Shown: positions 22,201-35,052 of the stretch, piece by piece
How the letters are laid out: each line of letters starts with the position of its first letter
How positions within the stretch are numbered: the stretch's first letter is position 1
The notes under the pieces: model-generated
Told to the model about the DNA's origin: nothing
Databases searched by the model: none
What the model saw: only the letters and a program-made list of their open reading frames with translations
Assembly: GCA_026260175.1 (NCBI GenBank)
Contig: JAKCWW010000330.1
Location: 55,324-119,323 of the forward strand
Direction: 5' to 3'
Source: Reticulitermes lucifugus
Taxonomy: Eukaryota > Arthropoda > Insecta > Blattodea > Rhinotermitidae
DNA: 64,000 nt
Translations under genes and position numbers: made by a program

Positions 22201-24901
22201 CATCATTGGATTAGACTCAATTTATAATGAGTCATCCAATTATCAATAACGCTCGAGTGTGCTGATGGATTCTTTAGATTATTCTGATTATTCTTTCACA
22301 AATAAACATGGGAAAGGAATTGAAAGTTTTTTTCTACAGTGCTGTCAGTCACAGCGCAGGCGTTTACAGGAAGCACCGTGTGTTTTGTGGTATTTTCGAC
22401 TTCTGCTAGTCTAAGGTCTAATATTTTAAATTAACAGAGATTTATCTTTTAACTTGACGAAATTAAGACTTGGTATTCTTGGGAATTCTCGTAATACTGA
22501 AGGTATCTGTTAATAACTCAAGTATCCTTTTTCGTAAATTCAGTCATATAATAACACATCACATTCGTTATATAAATAAAGGATTTTTATAAAGTAAATT
22601 TTGTGTAAAAAGTAACTATAATAATAAGGAAATCCCTATTTAAGCTATTAGCATGTGTTTCGAACAACTATTTTCTCGGTACTAAGTCAAAAGCTATAAA
22701 AATTGTAATGATGCAAAAGCGGAGAGAGAACGGCTGAAATAAAGAATACAGTAAACAACATGAATAGCTTTTCTGCACTAAGGAAACGAGCGCTGGGGTT
22801 TTTTTCCTCTTTATCTTGATATTCTTTAAGCGTCTTTCATAGAATTTTCTGACTTCTACTGGGCAAGGACATACGTGTCAGCAACTTCAAAAGGTGAAGT
22901 TTATTTTGTCAACTCACACAATTATTTCACAAGATAAGATTGGAATGCCTTAAAAGATGTCCTACAAGAAAATGCAGAAAATGTCCAGTATATTTGGTCT
23001 TCGGAAAGAATATAGCATATTTTTTGAATAGGCCAAACCTCTTTTTTCTTGAAGCTTAAACTGAAAATTTAATTGTAGAACTTTCTTAACAGAATTCACA
23101 GCACAATAAGTGACACTCCAGACAGAACATTTTTACGATTTTATTTTGTTCACCAGAGTAATTATCTTCTGGCCCTTCGTGACTTCCAACTTTATAAATA
23201 CATTCTTCCTGCGGCCAAATATTCCTTAAAAGTGCCATGAATCTATGCATCTGAAAGTACGGTGCTGTTCTTTTTTAATGGAGAAGGGCCCAGCAGCAGA
23301 TGCTACGGACACACCGCAGCCTTGAGGCTTATTGTGCAACCCTGTGATGAAGGTGATTAGTTTTTTTTTCGTTACGTTGCTGTTTTAATAACTTCCATCA
23401 CACCACTGACACAACTGTGATGATTTTTCTGGCCAGAAAAACATCGTAAATAACCGCAAAGTACAAAATTTGTTGAGGTCATGAATACAGAGGTTTTACA
23501 GAAATAAAATTAAGTCTGAAAGAGCTTATCACACTTCGCTGGAACTTCTTGCAGACTAACAGGCTTTCTTGGTTTTGACTTGTTCCAGTGTATTAAAAAC
23601 CTCCGATTATAACTCCGTGTTTGACACGAGGAACAAATACGCCTCAACAGACATCTTAGACCCTATGTACATGCTTACTTTCAAAGCATCAGAACAAGCT
23701 GGAGGTTAAGCGGAACAAACCTAGCATTCGGGACTGGGGCAAAAATTCGTTATAGGTGATACCCAGGAATATTATCCAAAACAAACTGGGTTAACATTTA
23801 ATTATTTTTCAGTTATTTAGGATGTGCAAATGCAAAATGTTCCTGTTGTATGTGGGTAGTAGCATGCGGCTCGAGAGCTCACAGGGGGTCCGCAAGGCAA
23901 GGTAACATTATTTAAGATGTCTCTAGGGTAAGAAGCAAGGAAACCATACCATTACACACATGACTTCACAACTATGGAAAGTTGGGAAATATGAGATTTT
24001 ATCTTTATTACTGGCACAGACTATGAACTGAAAATACAGTCTCGAAGACGACCGTCACAAGAAGCAACTTCAGTATAAACTACTAACAATAAATATTTTT
24101 GTAAATTCCTAAGTCAAGTAAAAATTTCCACCATCACAGAATAATAAGTCATACAGCCATAATAAAATTGTTAATAGAACTTCTTATTCTTGCGCAGCTA
24201 AAGACCTGGACCAAAAATAATCAAGCATAATAATAAATATATTCAAAGCAAAGATAAACTTCAGCATATTGTAAAATTGCACATATTTCGAAAACGTTTT
24301 GTTTAAGATCGTGTTGCATTGGTTACGGTACGCCACCGAAACCTGCAGCCCGTTCTTAAGTCCATTTTGTACTTACACAGAAAATTCAACCCTAGCTAAC
24401 GTGTAAATAAAGCATATATTGCCCGGACACGGCCACGTATCTCATTAGCTGAACTCGCGAGGCGTCACGCGATACCCAAGATGATTCGCTCAACCAATAA
24501 ATCAACGAGTCGAATTCCCTTCATTAGAGAAGCCTGACCGAGAGTTGCTGTAGCAGTCAATAAACCAATCATCCCAGGTTCTAAACAGCTTTTGATAAGG
24601 TCACTGATAACAGCAAAGTTGCCAATAATAACTTGTCTTAAACTTCAATTAGGGACATTACTTTCCTCGCATTTGGAGGCAAGAGAACCAACAGTAAACA
24701 AGACACGTCGAGTCTGCAAATGGATATACATGTCCGCTACGTCGTGTATGGTGCATTGTAAAACTTTTCGTGTCCAATACTACTGTTAATTTGAAAACAG
24801 AAAAAAAAAATGTTATCCAGCCTATCCAACATATACTAAAATAATATGCATATTCTACCACACAAAGGTCCGACGTTGCTTACCTCAGTAATTTTCAGCC
24901 C
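19277..24901. other. Intergenic DNA, no gene recognised
   Basis: The longest frames (for example 111 codons at 19284-19619) have no homologous motif, no repeat pattern and no signal or membrane segment of note. There is a short (AT)n run near 20612. I see nothing else that can be supported in these 5.6 kb. Confidence 0.5.
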
Positions 24902-25261
24902 TTTTAGGCGCGTTCGCATAGTCGCGAAAAGCGCCCACTAGCTTCGTCACGTCCGTCCGTCCGTCGTAATCACCGCCGATACCAATGCACCACAGATTTC
25001 CGTCATATTTGGATTGGGTTTTTTTAATGAAAATCTGTCAATAAAACCAAATTTTTTTAAAAATCGGATGAAAATATCAAGCACTTTACATGAATACCGA
25101 AGTACGTTTTATGTTGCCGGGGACATAAATTCTACACAAAAACACTATTGTGCAAAACTCAACATTTTCTGTCGTTCACAGTGACATGTAGATCAACAAC
25201 AGCCTACCCAGAAAACGCACTCTTGCGTTTTCACTGTAACAGTCGTTAGGCGAACGCGCCA
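24902..25261. mobile_element. TIR element, GGCGCG family, copy 2 (both ends present)
   Basis: The left terminus, GGCGCGTTCGCATA at 24907-24920, and the complement of the right terminus, GGCGCGTTCGCCTA at 25247-25260, match at 13 of 14 positions. The unit is about 354 bp. It has a GTCCGTCC run and a GTTTTATGTTGCCGGGGACA block inside and no coding capacity. This fits a non-autonomous DNA transposon of unassigned superfamily. Confidence 0.7.
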
Positions 25262-27685
25262 CAATATTATACGTATCTTGCATATCTTGTTCATCTTGTA
25301 TCCCGCCTGTCACTTTGCCAAAGAAAGATAACGCCACAATCAAAGCCAATTATTTTTCCAAACTCCATTAACTGATTGATCTTTTTAGTGAAGCCGAACT
25401 TTTTTTCTTGTGAGATGCGAAATGAAAATTACATGCAATTTAGACGGATTCCGCCTTCAAAACTATTAACACTCGGTATGCTGATCATATTCGTAAACTT
25501 AATTTTCCTGGGCAAATCTGATATGACTCCTTTGGTGTATTTTACGGGTCAGTGTATTTAGGACCTTAAATTACGTTCTCCATGCGACTTCATTCCTCTG
25601 ACGTGCGTTGTTAAAATGCTATATACTTTATGAATATGACCATAAACGTTTAATCTTACCTCATTTCACTGTAAAAATCACTATTTTTACATGTCTAACT
25701 GCACTTTATATATATTTCTCTATATCTTCCTCAAATTTTAATTGAACTCGATACACGACGCTTTCGCTTTACGGCCATTATAATCTCTATGCATGATTAA
25801 AATTCACTAACTTTAGCATGCCAAATCAACCGTTACGTACGTACAATATTTAGTCCTCCAGAAGAATACGTAATTTCAGTTACTTCTTTCAGGAAGGGTA
25901 TTAATACAAAAAGGCACAGACAGAATTTGTCCCACTGTAAGGATCCTTTCTTTGCACAATACAATCCTGAACAAAATGTTTCTCTAAACATGAAACAGAA
26001 AATTTCCTTCAGTATGTGCTTGTTTTGGCTCATGTCTGTTATTGCGAGAAATCAGACTAGTGTAGTTACACCGACAATCAAATTCTATGTGAAAACAATC
26101 TTTTTTCAGACGTTATATCCTCCAACCACCCTTTTAAAACATCAAGGAGAATAAAAACCTTGCAGATCATTTACTTCCTAAAACCAGCCAGCTCAGCTTC
26201 ATACGGGTAAATATTTTTCACACGTGATTAATATTTTAATCAGAAGTGATCGTCAGAACACCTGAACATAGCAGACTTCAGTGTTTTCTCATTACAGTTC
26301 CAACTTCTCATACAAGCCGCTGGCTACTGCAAGTCCTGTCACAAAGCGAAAAAACGCCTCGTGTAATCGATGGCCTCGGATCTAAGATTTAAATGACACC
26401 TTGGAACATAAACAGAATTATACAGTACGAGCCCAATTTTACGGGCATTTGAATTATTTGCATAAGTTATTAAACAGTGCTCTAGAAGAAGTAGACAAAT
26501 GTAAGGATGCTGCAAGGAATTTCGTTATGTAAATTAGAGGTTAGACTACTTCAGCCACGAGGTAAATAAAATTATTTCACCAGCTTTCAGTCTACGTTGT
26601 AATACAAGAGGCATTATACCTTACGGAGTCTTGCTTTCATTTCGCAGATTAACTAAACATATGGTGCAAATAATGTTCTTTGTCTCAGAAGGCATATCGC
26701 CTCCCGATGAGAGGATAATGTTCCAGTGCGTCGTAAATAAACATAGTGTTATATTATAGACTGGATGCAATATACAGGCTCCAGAGGGTGGCTCTACTGA
26801 ACATGATAACGGGCCTTCGGTTTCCGTAAGACATGGGGTACCATCTTGACCACATGAACGACTACTGTCTTCTCAAGAAAAACTTTTCCATGAAGTCGCA
26901 AATGGTTGTAACGTTGATCCAACTTCATAATTCTCCGAGTGGGTTTAATATTAATGATATGAGACTCATATACGAAAATTTAGCTTTACTTGTAACGTCA
27001 CGAGGTGTGTGTACTATTTTTATTAATATCTGTGAGATGGTTTAAATTCTACTAACAGAAACAGGAATGTCGTAACACTAGACGCCAAGTCTGAACGCAC
27101 AAAAGAGACCAGGCTAAAAGTTGTGGCAAAAAATACACATCTAGTACTGCATTTTTCGAGTATGAGTGCTTCTGAACGGCACACAAGAATTAGTTAATTA
27201 ATTAATGTCGTGGTGTTTCTGGATGAATTTCATACTGGTCTGTTGCGAGCCGCTATATAAATCTACAAGAAAACACGGTAAAATGTAGGGGTAGCAAAAT
27301 GGTATTCTGTTGAAATAACATGGCCCATATTTATCAAATCGTGGCACTGATGCAGAGTGGGAACAGATCGTGTGTTCGTACATGCTTATCTAGTTCCGCC
27401 GGTTTATATCAAAAAATATGTACGCTGTGCAGAACACCATTTCTGACCCTATGTGACGGTGAACTTTTCCACAGCCGTAATAAAGTGTACGATCGTCTGC
27501 TGGATCATTGCCAATTCCTCCTGTCTGACTCCTAGGCAGTTATTCCTATCCTTAAGCACCACGCCATGCAGACGTATGGGAAGCAGAGGCACAGCTCTAC
27601 GCATTCTTGAACCCGTCATTAGATGAAAACGAGTAACTGTCTTCACACCCCGACCGCTTTTACCCAGGAGTGAGCCCCAGATAAA
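25262..27685. other. Intergenic DNA, no gene recognised
   Basis: Short frames only. On the minus strand, 27450-27640 reads through RRAVPLLPIRLHGVVLKDR. I associate this with a dispersed cockroach repeat, not with a gene, but cannot prove it here. Confidence 0.45.
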
Positions 27686-27689
27686 ATCC

Positions 27690-27795
27690 TGATACAGTAG
27701 TGAAGAGAAAAATAACTTGCCACTGCCAATAATCGAGACCTGTCATCCAGCAGTAAACAGTCACTATACCAACTGCGCTACTTCTGTAGTGTCAC
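27690..27795 (-). repeat. tRNA-derived SINE head
   Basis: On the minus strand, GTAGCGCAGTTGGTATAGTG is a good pol III A box and AGGTCTCGATTAT, about 45 bp on, is a degenerate B box. The acceptor and D-stem pairing of a true tRNA is absent. Confidence 0.5.
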
Positions 27796-27799
27796 TAAG

Positions 27800-30766
27800 C
27801 CTGGCCTGTAACTTGCCATTTCTCGTACTAGTGTTTTCAATAAACCTGACCTACACTGATGCCCGAAAATCGCAAGTTCGAAATCCCATAGTCGGTTACT
27901 TTGGATGCAGCAAACAGTCTGTGGCACTGCATAACGTTTCGTAACATGTTGATTTTTATGGGAGGTCCGGCCCAAGTGTAGATCACCCCTTGTTCCTAAG
28001 AGCGAATGCTGATTCCATAGTTAGTCATCCTCCCCCGTTTCCCCCCCCCCAAAAAAATAACAGAAACAGTCCGCAGCCATAGCCACACCACAGTTCCACA
28101 CAAACAAGGCAACAAGAACTTCCCACATAAATACCGTTATCCCGCACTTTGTAATTTTCTAAATAAAGTGTATAACGCAATGTGTAGAAAGCAGCTGGGG
28201 TATCACTGGCACGAGTTTGGGTCAGTTCGGCTTGGCCATTCTCGCGCGTGCATGTAATGATTGTAATCAACAATAAACGAACAATACCAACAATAATCGC
28301 TCACGAAATAAGCCCCAGGCATGAACCCGGTACTACATCCACGTCACGAGGCAACGGGTCTGACCCCATCTCCAACAGTGGAGAGATCAAAACTAAATGA
28401 TGGTGCCGGCTTTTCTTTATCGCATATCCAATTAGCATCATTTGTATTCATTAAATGCGATTCATCCAAAACTTTAAACAACGTTAAAGAGTACATTATC
28501 GACATCCTCATTGGAACCTGGTCAATATGATATTCGGCCCACACAACCTGTAAATTGCACACGCTTGTTAGTCTCTATGGAAGGATGCATAAATAGGGGT
28601 TAAATTAATTCAGTTCGGCTGAAAGAATAAGGTCATTTCTCGCAACCAACACGCAGACCACATCTGAGACCAAAACTTTATTGGTGTTGCGATTAAAGCA
28701 GAAAATATACTGTTCACTTTGGATTACGTCAAAAGCCTGATGAAGGAAAAGTCACGACGCCTTCCCATTCGTTTCCATGCAAGCCACGTAATTATCATAT
28801 AAGCATGTTTGATGGTAACTAGCTTATTCAGGCGATACAGCGTTCCTAAGTAACCACCGAACAAACTGCGCTTTTGCTTACGGCTACACAAAGTTCTCTC
28901 GATTCACGAGACCGAAAATACTGGGCATTTCGCACAGACGTGTCCTTGATATTGTGCCTACATGACCAGTAACAGGTTCGTTCTATTCTGTCTTCAGCAT
29001 AAGTTATCGCCGTACTCACATATTCTTGTTTATTAATTTCGATATTCGTGAGAAATTTGTTTCGAACCCAGAACCCTTTCAAAGCCGGAATTATATTGAC
29101 CATTTGACCACTAATGCGGTGCTACCAGCTGTCTCAAGATATCCAAGTCCTTCTTGAGAAGCTGACAGTCTCTGTGCTCGTACAGATGTTCCTCGCCTTT
29201 TGTGGAACCTGAAGGCTCATGACCCCCTTCAAAAGAGCCAGCCACTCAACCCTATCCACAGCCAGTTGAATAAAGTCCAGACATTCACAACCTATATCTG
29301 GAAGGTCAGTTTTAATATAAGCACTGAATGTAAAAGCGATGTCATTAGCAGTCATTTTACAGAAAATAACTAGGAGAGTTCTCAGGAGCTATCGCAACCC
29401 TGCGGACCTCCTGTTAAAACTGCACCGTCCGGTCTCTCTGTACGTATGAAATAATCGAAATCCGAGGAATTAATTTCCATGTAATTTTATGGTTGTAAGA
29501 GTGAAAAATTGTCCATACCTTCCAAACTTGTTTAAAATTGGGCAAAAATGACACGAAGTTTACATCAGGACCTATGTGCTTTTCTGAGCTTTATCTCTAG
29601 CACACTTCGATAAATATGTACCGTATATTTGTTTCTAATACCGGTACATGTAATGCTATATTTCAATACGACTTCGAAGCATACACAAAGAAGTTACATG
29701 CTTCATTTTAATGCATGAAGTAGAGTGAATAGGGAAGCCTTAATTTTGTTTTAAACACTGAGGTGTTTAACATTTTCAAAAAGGAGGGTGCAAACTCCCT
29801 GGAATTCTTTAGCCATCAGTCTACATTTCCCAACTTGTTTGTTTTATTCCCAAAACATATTTGACCTGCTTTCACGACAATTAGAAGCAATAAACTCGTC
29901 TCCGGCGAGTATCCATTTCAATTCGGAAGAGAAATCCAACATTTTGGAGACCTGTTCTCTCTCTTGTCATCAGAGAATGACGATGACTCAAGAGGTCACC
30001 GAAAAGCTGACCTTGACTCCGACTTGTGACGCCAGAGAAGAATGTATCACACCTGTTATTTTACATACTGCGGGTGATTTAATGTACAACTATTGTTACA
30101 GTTTACATTCTGGATTGAGGCTTACAACTACGTTTTGTTCTCTTTCTGTTCCTTATCTAGTTTTGTTTGTACTGTGATAGAACCCTCCCGCGTAACACCG
30201 GCATCTTTGCTGCACACGGTAACTGCCTCCGTATTTCTATGTTCCTATGTTACTTTCTTACCTCCTTCAATACATTCCTCCCCCTTAACCACTACATTCA
30301 CACGGCATTAATTTTTCCCGCACTTCTTTCATTTCATTCCATTTTCTCTACAGTTCAACACTTATCTAGACCACACAGCTTCAATTCGTGACAGCATACA
30401 ATGTCTCGAAGTATTTTGAGCTTGACTGTCCTTCGCATAAATGATCTACGCTTGCCGGCGAAGAACTACCTAGCATTCATTAGTGTGACTTGTAAAATGC
30501 TACATATACGTTTGAATATTCTAACAGCAGATTCCTTTTAATACGAGTCAGATTGATCGCAGATCCAGAAAGATTAACAGCGCCTTAAAATGAATATAAT
30601 ATGAGAAGAATTATTTAGGATTATAATTTTTGATAAAGGTTACTCGTGGTTTCTTCATGCAGAAAATCTTCAGTTAGTATAAAGGTAAATTAAATAATTT
30701 GACCACGGCTGAGTCTGTCTGTTGCTTATTTTATTCGACGGTGTCTTTTCCAATATATTATCCCCT
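27800..30766. other. Intergenic DNA, no gene recognised
   Basis: Contains a C-run/A-run at 28030-28056 and several B-box-like fragments (near 27870 and 29055). The 129-codon frame at 29788-30177 has no recognisable domain. Confidence 0.45.
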
Positions 30767-31012
30767 AAGTAAGACCTACAGCGTAGTCGATATATAGCGA
30801 CTCGCTTCGGGCTGGACGGTCCGGGGATCATATCACAATGGGGGGCGAAATTTTCCTCACCCTTACACAGACCGGCCATGGGGGCCACCCAGCCTCCTGT
30901 ACAATGGGCATCGGGTCTCGTTTCCGGGCGTAAAGTGGCCGGGGTGTGGCGTTGACCACCCACCCCCATCTAGCGCCGAGGTTAAGAGTAGAGCTATACC
31001 TCTCTGGGCCTT
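30767..31012 (-). repeat. GC-rich dispersed repeat with a familiar conceptual translation
   Basis: A distinctly GC-rich island in AT-rich DNA. Minus-strand translation contains GVGGQRHTPATLRPETRP, then HCTGGWVAPMAGL, then IPGPSSPKRVAIYRL. I recognise this phrase from conceptual proteins in many invertebrate assemblies, where it marks a high-copy repeat and not a gene. It ends in a pol III B-box-like segment (GATCCCCGGACCGTCC on the minus strand). The frame has no domain support as a protein. Confidence 0.6.
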
Positions 31013-32157
31013 CATGGCCTGTTATAGAGTGAACTTTATTTCACCTTTACTTTATCTAAGTAAGGCCAAATACACGAAAATATTTAGGGCGTATAATAAA
31101 ATAATGGATTTTAACTCAAAAGTTTTATATGACAGTCTTCATCATTTATTATCAATCACGTTAACATTTACAAGTGCAGTATCATCCAAAACTCTTTAAC
31201 CACTGATATCCTTTAGAATCTTCTTCAAGGTTTCATAATCGTTTAAAAAAGCGTAGTACATTATTTTTATACGTTCGCCCGGGCCCTCCTAGTTTTTTCC
31301 GTGATTCGTCGGTTGGAACTCTCTCTCTCAGATTAGTCGCCAGCACCTAAAATGCCGGGCACGTGTGTAGAATTGCCGATTCTCAGACGCATGTAATTCC
31401 ATTCAAATCAAGTCACTTCTCTTCTTAAGCAATAGCGTTCCATTAAATTTCCATCCCAGCCGGTAGCTGGCTGTGTGGCACGGACAGGCCTACATATTCT
31501 GTGGTTTATACTGTTGTAAAACATTCCGTGTACAAAAACCTTTTACAATAAATTACGCAATTGCTTGTCGATTAAGACACTGAGGAACAAAAGTGTGGAG
31601 GTTTTGGACCCAATTGTAAGAACATCAAGCGTGGATCGAGGCGGATACAAAACAACAGATAGCTGGCAGCAAGAAAGCGAGCTCTTTACTTCAGGACCAA
31701 TGCAGCGAATCATGGGACATTCATACCAAAGGGCTATATTGGATTTTAATTCCACGGCTATCCATATTCTTCACTATCCAATGTTCTTCTCGGACTGCTC
31801 CAGTGGAACTCATCTAAAAGTAATTAACTACAAGCTGTTTCAAAATCACATCTTCAGTGTGTAGTAACCTATTTATACATTCAGATTCAGTGGTGGGTGA
31901 ACACTCGTGAGAGTAATCCACAGCAGGACAATACAGTAACTAAGCCACGTCTGCCATTTGCTACCAAATTCTGGATTAGACGCCAAAGTGTATGTCTAGA
32001 TACATTAAGTGTTGCTTCTTCTACATTCATAACATTCCGGCATTTTATTTACGGTTTGAAGCGCTCTTGGTAAATACCTGAAAGAAAAACGAATACCACT
32101 ACCAAAACAATAAATCAACTACATTTCCGTCGAGCACAACTTATATCAAAATAAATC
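31013..32157. other. Intergenic DNA, no gene recognised
   Basis: A 99-codon plus-strand frame at 31565-31864 has no recognisable domain and overlaps an opposite frame of similar length. Confidence 0.45.
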
Positions 32158-32199
32158 CAGCTACATATTTCGGGTATTTAACTAGCCATCATCAGGCTG
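32158..32199 (-). ncRNA. Hammerhead-like motif, family 1
   Basis: On the minus strand: CAGC (stem I), CTGATGA, T, a degenerate GGCTA...TACCC hairpin with an internal C-C mismatch, GAAA, TATG, TA, GCTG (stem I partner, 4 perfect pairs). The core boxes are intact. The very short TATG/CATG stem III could only pair well between two molecules, as described for minimal Penelope-type hammerheads. Confidence 0.6.
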
Positions 32200-32218
32200 T
32201 GTATACAACCTGCTGACG

Positions 32219-32376
32219 GTTAGTTTCTGTTAGGGGCTGAGTGGACCCCCATGGCTATTGAATGCGGACAGAAGGAATAGGTCACTTGAAAATTTTCAAG
32301 GAACCTACCGGGAATCGAACCCGGAAACTCCGGTCTTGTAGCGCAATGCCTTAACCACCTGCGCACCGCTCGCCCA
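32219..32376 (-). repeat. tRNA-derived SINE, well preserved head
   Basis: On the minus strand the head reads GTGCGCAGGTGGTTAAGGC (A-box side), then GGGTTCGATTCCCGGTAGG (B box). The body translates as FLENFQVTYSFCPHS, a conceptual peptide typical of this cockroach/termite SINE. It lies between two hammerhead-like motifs that point away from each other. Confidence 0.75.
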
Positions 32377-32449
32377 GATACTGGCAGAATAACACCCACG
32401 TACTCGGAGAAATTACGGTCCTCGATAACCCATTTTACGAACTGTAAAT

Positions 32450-32483
32450 CTGACGATGATTCAGAAGTGAATCGAAATATGTT
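32450..32483 (+). ncRNA. Hammerhead-like motif with perfect stem II
   Basis: CTGACGA (32450-32456), T, GATTC, loop AGAAGT, GAATC, GAAA (32474-32477), TATG, TT. The CTGANGA box has N7 = C, stem II is 5 perfect pairs, and GAAA is intact. Stem I is poor at this copy. It may belong to a third terminal-repeat family. Confidence 0.5.
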
Positions 32484-32499
32484 GGGCATCTAACAAAGA

Positions 32500-35050
32500 G
32501 TTAATAAAATGAATGTGTTTGCTTTGGATGGAGAAACTATGCACTCTATGATACGAAGCACTCTGAAAATATAAATACATTCAAAATATACGTTCTTAAT
32601 TCAGTACAGAATAGTGCTATCAGGTACGATACTGCTGATTCAATCCCCTTTTCCAAGGCTGTTGAAGTAGCAGGAATACCAGGACCTATACGAGTAGAAT
32701 GTCCGAATTTCTGTGTAACTGTTACCATTTTGTTCCGATATCAGAAGACCAAGCTTTCAGTTCTCGTACCACGAAACAAGTAGGCGTACTGTGTCTATAT
32801 GCCAGTCAGTAATGTAGCAAGCGGTGTGCTGCTGTTTGTATGTGTGTGTGTGTGTAGATGACTGTAAATCGAAGGGGAGTGAGAAAAGCCGCATGCTAAT
32901 ACCTGTCTGACGAACCTACTCTAAGGGTCTGCTGTGTTGCACTGCGTTTGTGATTCACTGATCCAGTAATCTCGCTTGTGTCATACAAGTAACATAACTG
33001 TACGGGGTCATGCTCTCATGCTTCCTTCAGGCAATTTCAGACAGAATACAATTCTTATAGGACACGCAAAATCTACAGACTTTAATCCCCTTAAATGACG
33101 AACCATCCTATCGCTGCGTGGGTACGCCCAAATTAACAGAACAGTCGCGCTTTTGGCCGTCGGCATTTACAGTTCGTGAAGTGGTATTTAAAAACCGGTA
33201 TCTTTCCTTTACACGGTGTCTGAGAAACATTGTGGGGCATGGGGACGCAGTCTTCCTTCCACCGGAGCCTAAGGATTTTATGATACATTATTGTTGTCAG
33301 GAACTACTTGAGGGGCCACACAGCCTCCTTATCAACACGTATCGACGAGTAAAATCTGTTGGAGCCTGAAGCTGACAACTCCACACTTCGCACCCAATAT
33401 CGACATTCAGAGTGCTTTAACCCTTTCTTCAAACCTCGCATAATATTCCATTGTATAACTTTACCTCCTGTTTCCAGAAATATGTAGGGCTAAAGCCTTA
33501 AAAGAGTCCGTCTTTTTTTAATCGATGTTTACAACGAAGATAAAAACTAAGCGGTATTGCGTCTGACCTTTACTGGGTGCCCAGTTCGAGTCTTAGATAA
33601 TGGATCAGTTACACCTATCAGCAACGTTTCGTGGTATTACATGTCACTCCAGACGAATGCCGGGATGATACAGTTAAGTACTCCAAGACCAATCACTCTC
33701 AAATCCGTTCCAATTCTCTCACTTTATTTTACGATAAACAACCTCAGTAAATGTTATGGCGTTGTGAAATAAGCTGCTCAACAATCAAATCCGTGTGGCT
33801 GGCAACACCGCTGTTGAGTTTTACCTTTAGATGCTGCAATATTACAGAGCATAATGCATTACGTCGGCAAGTCCCTTTCCTTTAGACAAGCGCCCTCTCC
33901 GTGCCCAGAAGCTTAGAATAGCAGCAATGCAGGAAGAAAGAAAACATGTGTTCTTAATGATTGCTGTAGTGAAGTGCCGAAGGGCCAAATAAAATCGCGG
34001 ACACTTTGTATTGATCAATGTGAAAGGCTTGGTGCCAATTATGTGGCCACTATCATCATGGTTCCAGCCAACCAACCAAGAAACAGGAGAAAGCGGGCCT
34101 GAAACCACCAATGGGATGGAAGATTGTAAGTTAAATGCTTTCTTATATAATAACATATAGAATGGCGTCAAAAAATCATAAAGGGAAGCGTGTGTTAAAT
34201 AAATTAATTAAAATTCAACTCTTTCGCAAAAGTTACATTGCCAAAATATTTGCGTTGTTTGCTTTTATAGGTAACGTTCCTGGTACATGCTTATTCATAA
34301 CACGCTAATGAATACACATTATTCCTGGAATTACTGTGACAGATGCTGTTATTAACAATATTTCGCATTTTAATACGTGTTACTGCAAAAAGTTAAAAAG
34401 TCGAGATGCACAGAATCTTAGAAGGCGGAAAATAATTATTTTATGTACAGGCAGTACCGCAAAGATTCTAACAGAATGATCATGTAACAACTGAAAGAGA
34501 TTTTTTTCTTTCTTGGCAGCATAAAACATGTTATTAACTCGTCATAGCCGTGGCTCTTTCATGCTTTCTTCTTATTAACAATTGCAATGGCATTTGGCTA
34601 AACCACAACTGATATTAAAGGAATACTGACTCGTGAATAAACATTACGCAAAGAAGGCGTATAGGAAAGGTGGAAACGAAGATTCACGCCAACTTAATTT
34701 CAACGCCCAAATGGAAATAAACAGTCTGCTCTAAGCTCTGGTCCTCTTTATACCCAGGGAATTATCTCCTGATAACCACAGCAGACAAGCCAGGTGACAA
34801 AAAAAAGAGCAGTTCTATACATAACTGTGAAGCCAAAACACCCGGTGCACCTACCAGAAATAAATCCTCGGACGCTAAATCTACAGCCTCCGGGCGTCCT
34901 GAGTGAGCTGTCACCGCTCACGGTTTGGATGGAATTAAGGGTATTCTACAATTACTGATGGGTAAAATGCAGTATCATGGCGCTTGAGGCAATAACCGCC
35001 CACCACCGAACTGTTCCCTCGCAGTTGACTCTTTTTAAGTATATGTTTTT
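32500..35050. other. Intergenic DNA, no gene recognised
   Basis: A short (GT)n run lies near 32845, and a B-box-like CAGTTCGAGTC near 33583 suggests an eroded SINE. The 109-codon minus frame at 33842-34171 has no recognised domain. Confidence 0.45.
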
Positions 35051-35052
35051 AC

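Noticed and set aside
28736-28760. CCTGATGAAGGAAAAGTC as a hammerhead
   Set aside because: The distance between the boxes leaves no room for stem II.
29788-30177. 129-codon plus-strand frame
   Set aside because: No recognisable domain or splice context, and overlapping frames of similar length in the same area. It looks like chance.
30670-30969. 99-codon minus frame as a conserved protein
   Set aside because: Its apparent conservation comes from a dispersed repeat; no domain is present.
31565-31864. 99-codon frame as a small gene
   Set aside because: No motif, no clear flanking exon signals, and an overlapping opposite frame of 70 codons.
32219-32376. Functional tRNA gene on the minus strand
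   Set aside because: A- and B-box-like segments are present, but cloverleaf stems do not close and a SINE body is attached.
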